Part shown: positions 5,719 through 8,327 of the stretch, piece after piece
Layout: the number at the start of each line of letters is the position of its first letter
Position numbering within the stretch: the stretch's first letter is position 1
NCBI GenBank assembly: GCA_902782875.1
Contig: CACZPE010000176.1
Location: forward strand, 1-8,327
Length of the DNA: 8,327 nt
Origin: an uncultured Ruminococcus sp.
GTDB taxonomy: Bacteria > Bacillota_A > Clostridia > Oscillospirales > Ruminococcaceae
Reading direction: 5' to 3'
The notes under the pieces: model-generated
The model's input: the letters and a program-made list of their open reading frames with translations, nothing else
Database searches by the model: none
Told to the model about the DNA's origin: nothing
Translations under genes and position numbers: made by a program

Positions 5719-5752
5719 CACCGTCCGCAGGATCCTGCGGACGGTGATTTTT
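5719..5752 (+). terminator. Rho-independent terminator of the DUF2461 gene
   Basis: A perfect 12-bp GC-rich stem, CACCGTCCGCAG (5719-5730) with CTGCGGACGGTG (5735-5746), loop GATC, then a T-run at 5748-5752. It sits in the 59-nt gap between convergent genes. On the minus strand the downstream sequence is not T-rich, so it may end the chemoreceptor transcript only weakly. Confidence 0.9.
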
Positions 5753-5760
5753 ATATTCTC

Positions 5761-7713
5761 TTATGCCTTAAGCGCATTGACCTGCTTCTTGAGTGTCTTT
5801 GAACGTGAAGCAAGCTGCTGGCACGATGCCGCGGACTGCTCTGCAGTTGCGCTGTTCTCCGCAACAACTCCCGCTATCCTGTCGAGCGCATCGGTGACCT
5901 GATCGATCTCCTTGGCCTGACTTGCGGATTCTTCGGATATCTCATTGACAAGCCTGTTCATTTCCTTTGCCTGTCTGGTGATCTTCTCCATGGAATCAGC
6001 CACTTCGTTAACAAGTACCGTACCTGTGTCTACAGCCTCTGCGGTGGAGGTTATCAGCAGGCTTGTCTCTCTTGCCGCATCAGCGGATTTTGAAGCAAGG
6101 TTCCTGACTTCATCCGCAACGACTGCAAAGCCCTTGCCTGCGCTGCCTGCCCTTGCCGCCTCAACTGCAGCATTGAGGGCGAGTATATTCGTCTGGAATG
6201 CAATATTGTCTATGGTCTTGATTATGGAGCTTATCTCCTTGGATTTTTCGGAAATATCCTGCATAGCGGCTGTCAGGCGTGTCATCGCTTCATTCTGATC
6301 GACTGCGCTGTTTTCCATGCCCGTTGTCAGCTCGCTTGCCCTGTAGGCGTTGCTGGCGTTTATCTTTGTCTTGGAGAGTACGGATTCTATCCTGCCGCTG
6401 AGCTCGTCTATCGCCGCCGCCTGGGTAACGGTACCGTCCGCCAACGTCTGGGAGCCTGCAGCTATCTGCTCAGAGCCTGTGTATACATCCTCCGAGGATC
6501 GGTCTATCTCACGCACTATACCCGAGAGACGGCTTCTTATAGTTTCAAGCGAATGCTGTATCTGAACAAAATCGCCTTTGTATTCCTTGTCAGCGCCCTT
6601 TGTGAAGTCACCCGCCGCCATGGCGTTGAGCACACGGCTTATGTCGCTTATATATCCCGAGAGGGAGTGCTTCGTTTCCTGCAGCTCGATAGCGAAGCGG
6701 CCCACCTCGTTATCGGGCAGTCTGCCCTTGAAATCGGGGACCGAAAGATCGCCCTCGTTCATGCTTTTTGCAAGCTTGCTGACCTCTACTATCGGGCGTA
6801 CAGCAACACGCCTGAGGAGCATCATCACCGCAAGGAATGCCAGTGGTATCAGTATGATGGCAACTATAAGCGATGCTGCAACCATGAACTGTTTTGCGTT
6901 GTTCTTTGCCTTGGTGGTCATGCCCGCAAAGAGAAAGCCAACGTCTTTGCCGTATATATCTACAAGCGGTCTGCATTTGGCCATATATTCGTTATCGCCT
7001 ATCAGCGCAGTGCCTGTCTCGATCTTGCCTGAGCGTCCGCCGCCCCTGACAGTCTCGCTGTCAATGGAGACTGCGGAATCCTGCGCTATTGCCGAAGAGG
7101 ATGCGAGTACTTTTGCCTGATTTTCACCTGTCAGCGACATGAGCGCACATTCACAGTCAGTCTGCTGGCAGAGTCTGTTGAGCTCTTCGCTGTCTGTCAG
7201 GTCATACCCCATCAGGAGTATCCCTACAGGAACATAGGAGTCGCCCTTTCTGTAGAGTATCGGCGTGATATATACAAGGCTCATCGCCACATTCTTGTCG
7301 GTATAATAGCCGGACACCGTCTTGCCGTCAATAGCACCTGATACATCATATGAATCAAGCCTGTAGTTCTCGCTTGCCCACAGCTTGTTTCCCTCGGTAT
7401 CGGTACACATCATATATATATGCTTATCAAGGTCCGCGGCAAGATACAGCTCATTTAGCGTTGCGACAAAGCCCCTGTTTATCGTGGATGCAGCTCTGCC
7501 GTCCATAAGTATGAATGCTGACTTGTTCCTGAGCTCTGCCATATGATCGGTCTGTACCGAATCGAATACATTGAGGCCGACATCGACCATCTTCTTGAAT
7601 GTCTCATCATTCTGCCTTGCTCCGAAAAATACGGAAATGGTCATAAACACAGCAAGACTCACTGCTATCATAACAGATACTATGATACACATCGAGCGTT
7701 CAAGTTTAGTCAT
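5761..7713 (-). CDS. Methyl-accepting chemotaxis protein (transmembrane chemoreceptor)
   Basis: A 650-residue receptor that senses a ligand outside the cell and controls the CheA kinase through CheW. Order of parts: membrane segment near 8-30; an extracellular sensor, probably Cache-like, at about 31-276; second membrane segment near 277-300; HAMP at about 300-355 ([18 protein letters not shown]); a second HAMP-like stretch at 358-402 ([12 protein letters not shown]); then the coiled-coil signalling domain to the end. The highly conserved hairpin tip reads [20 protein letters not shown] (501-520), followed by [18 protein letters not shown] (526-540) and SKSADAARE. No C-terminal CheR-docking pentapeptide is seen. 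The start is set by GGAGG 8 nt upstream. It follows larE by 53 nt with no clear terminator, so read-through from larE is possible; I could not find a convincing promoter of its own. The ligand cannot be inferred. Confidence 0.95.
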   Translation of the reverse strand: MTKLERSMCIIVSVMIAVSLAVFMTISVFFGARQNDETFKKMVDVGLNVFDSVQTDHMAELRNKSAFILMDGRAASTINRGFVATLNELYLAADLDKHIYMMCTDTEGNKLWASENYRLDSYDVSGAIDGKTVSGYYTDKNVAMSLVYITPILYRKGDSYVPVGILLMGYDLTDSEELNRLCQQTDCECALMSLTGENQAKVLASSSAIAQDSAVSIDSETVRGGGRSGKIETGTALIGDNEYMAKCRPLVDIYGKDVGFLFAGMTTKAKNNAKQFMVAASLIVAIILIPLAFLAVMMLLRRVAVRPIVEVSKLAKSMNEGDLSVPDFKGRLPDNEVGRFAIELQETKHSLSGYISDISRVLNAMAAGDFTKGADKEYKGDFVQIQHSLETIRSRLSGIVREIDRSSEDVYTGSEQIAAGSQTLADGTVTQAAAIDELSGRIESVLSKTKINASNAYRASELTTGMENSAVDQNEAMTRLTAAMQDISEKSKEISSIIKTIDNIAFQTNILALNAAVEAARAGSAGKGFAVVADEVRNLASKSADAARETSLLITSTAEAVDTGTVLVNEVADSMEKITRQAKEMNRLVNEISEESASQAKEIDQVTDALDRIAGVVAENSATAEQSAASCQQLASRSKTLKKQVNALKA

Positions 7714-7766
7714 CTGTGCCGCCTCCTCTCCGTATTTCTCGTTAATATTGCTGCGCGGCAGCCTGT

Positions 7767-8327
7767 TTACCGGTCTGTATCAGGGGTATTCGTACTGCCC
7801 GTCCTGTAGCCGCCGAGATCGAGCGTTACAGCTGTATACCCGAGTTTCTTAAGATAAATATCGATCTTCTCATGCTCTGCGGCAATACGCTGTATATCCT
7901 GTTTATCAGTCTCTATCCTTGCAAGCTTTCCGTGCATACGCACCCGCAGCTGCCTTATGCCCAGAGAGCGTATATACCTCTCCGCGCTGCCTGTCATGGA
8001 TAGCTTCTCTGCGGTGATCTCCTCGCCCGTGACTATCCTCGTTGCAAGGCACGCAAGGGCGGGCTTATCCCATATACCGAGCGAAAGCTCTTTTGAAAGC
8101 TCTCTTATCTCCGCTTTTGAAAGCCCTGCGGCTTTCAGCGGACTTTCTATACCCAGCTCCCTAAGCGCTCTCATTCCCGGGCGGTAATCGCCGTCATCAT
8201 CGGTATTCGAGCCGTCCGCAACATGGTATATACCATACTTTGCGGCGACTGCCTTTATCTGCTCAAATATCTTTCGTTTGCACAGATAGCACCTGTCGGG
8301 AGTATTTGCCGCTATCCTTTCATCCGA
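7767..8327 (-). CDS. larE: ATP-dependent sulfur transferase LarE (partial, N-terminus beyond window)
   Basis: The last 186 residues of a LarE-type protein; the frame is open to the right edge, so the start and the N-terminal PP-loop (SGGxDS) lie outside. LarE adds sulfur to the pyridinium dicarboxylate precursor of the nickel-pincer nucleotide, the cofactor of lactate racemase LarA. Family features in fragment numbering are [13 protein letters not shown] (9-21), [16 protein letters not shown] (37-52), [20 protein letters not shown] (58-77), [12 protein letters not shown] (86-97) and the C-terminal [11 protein letters not shown]93, in ACLATR, is at the position of the sacrificial cysteine of the Lactobacillus enzyme. 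Two more cysteines, C13 and C16, form a CxxC; LarE proteins with three such cysteines have been linked to a [4Fe-4S] cluster. An internal ATG at 8174 is not the true start, because conserved sequence continues upstream. No larA, larB or larC is in the window. The chemoreceptor gene follows after 53 nt. Confidence 0.88.
   Translation of the reverse strand, partial: SDERIAANTPDRCYLCKRKIFEQIKAVAAKYGIYHVADGSNTDDDGDYRPGMRALRELGIESPLKAAGLSKAEIRELSKELSLGIWDKPALACLATRIVTGEEITAEKLSMTGSAERYIRSLGIRQLRVRMHGKLARIETDKQDIQRIAAEHEKIDIYLKKLGYTAVTLDLGGYRTGSTNTPDTDR

Noticed and set aside
7750..7762. GCTGC/GCAGC hairpin between larE and the chemoreceptor gene as a terminator
   Set aside because: The stem is only 5 bp and no T-run follows it on the minus strand.
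7745..7770. Flagellar (sigma-28 type) promoter for the chemoreceptor gene
   Set aside because: A TAAA is followed 15 nt later by CAATATTA, which matches only about three of eight bases of the GCCGATAA-type -10.

Overview
The window looks like chromosomal DNA from a Gram-positive anaerobe of the class Clostridia, most likely a Ruminococcus-type gut or rumen bacterium (Oscillospiraceae). The reasons are strong AGGAGG ribosome sites, TTGACA/TATAAT promoters with 17-nt spacers, GC-stem terminators, and the mix of an InlB-type repeat protein, an AraC/GyrI-like regulator, a DUF2461 protein, a chemoreceptor and LarE. No species can be named from the sequence alone. There are seven protein genes, one of them cut by the right edge. 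I see no RNA genes, phage genes, insertion sequence or CRISPR array.

Layout. Positions 1-118 hold a 50-bp tandem repeat, followed by a strong hairpin terminator. Next is a leftward gene for a small secreted protein with one InlB-type repeat (208-543). A divergent intergenic region with three consecutive hairpins and a near-consensus promoter leads into a rightward pair, probably an operon: an asparagine-synthetase-like ATP-dependent ligase that lacks a working glutaminase half (790-2319), and an alkaline-phosphatase-superfamily phosphodiesterase with all expected metal ligands (2372-3547). A terminator separates this pair from a convergent AraC-family regulator with a GyrI-like effector domain (3630-4505, minus), driven by a perfect-consensus promoter.

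The 542 nt between the regulator start and the next gene (4506-5047) hold no gene. They contain the regulator's leader and promoter, two 10-nt direct repeat pairs each with a 21-bp period, a 237-bp MITE-like imperfect inverted repeat, and a second copy of a box-hairpin-promoter module also found before the ligase gene. That module drives a DUF2461 gene (5048-5701). A convergent leftward pair completes the window: larE (partial, 7767-8327), whose product is a sulfur transferase for the nickel-pincer cofactor, and 53 nt downstream a methyl-accepting chemotaxis protein (5761-7713).

No single pathway unites these genes. The most notable points are the ligase with a degenerate glutaminase domain linked to a phosphodiesterase, and the repeated promoter module shared by two unrelated transcription units.
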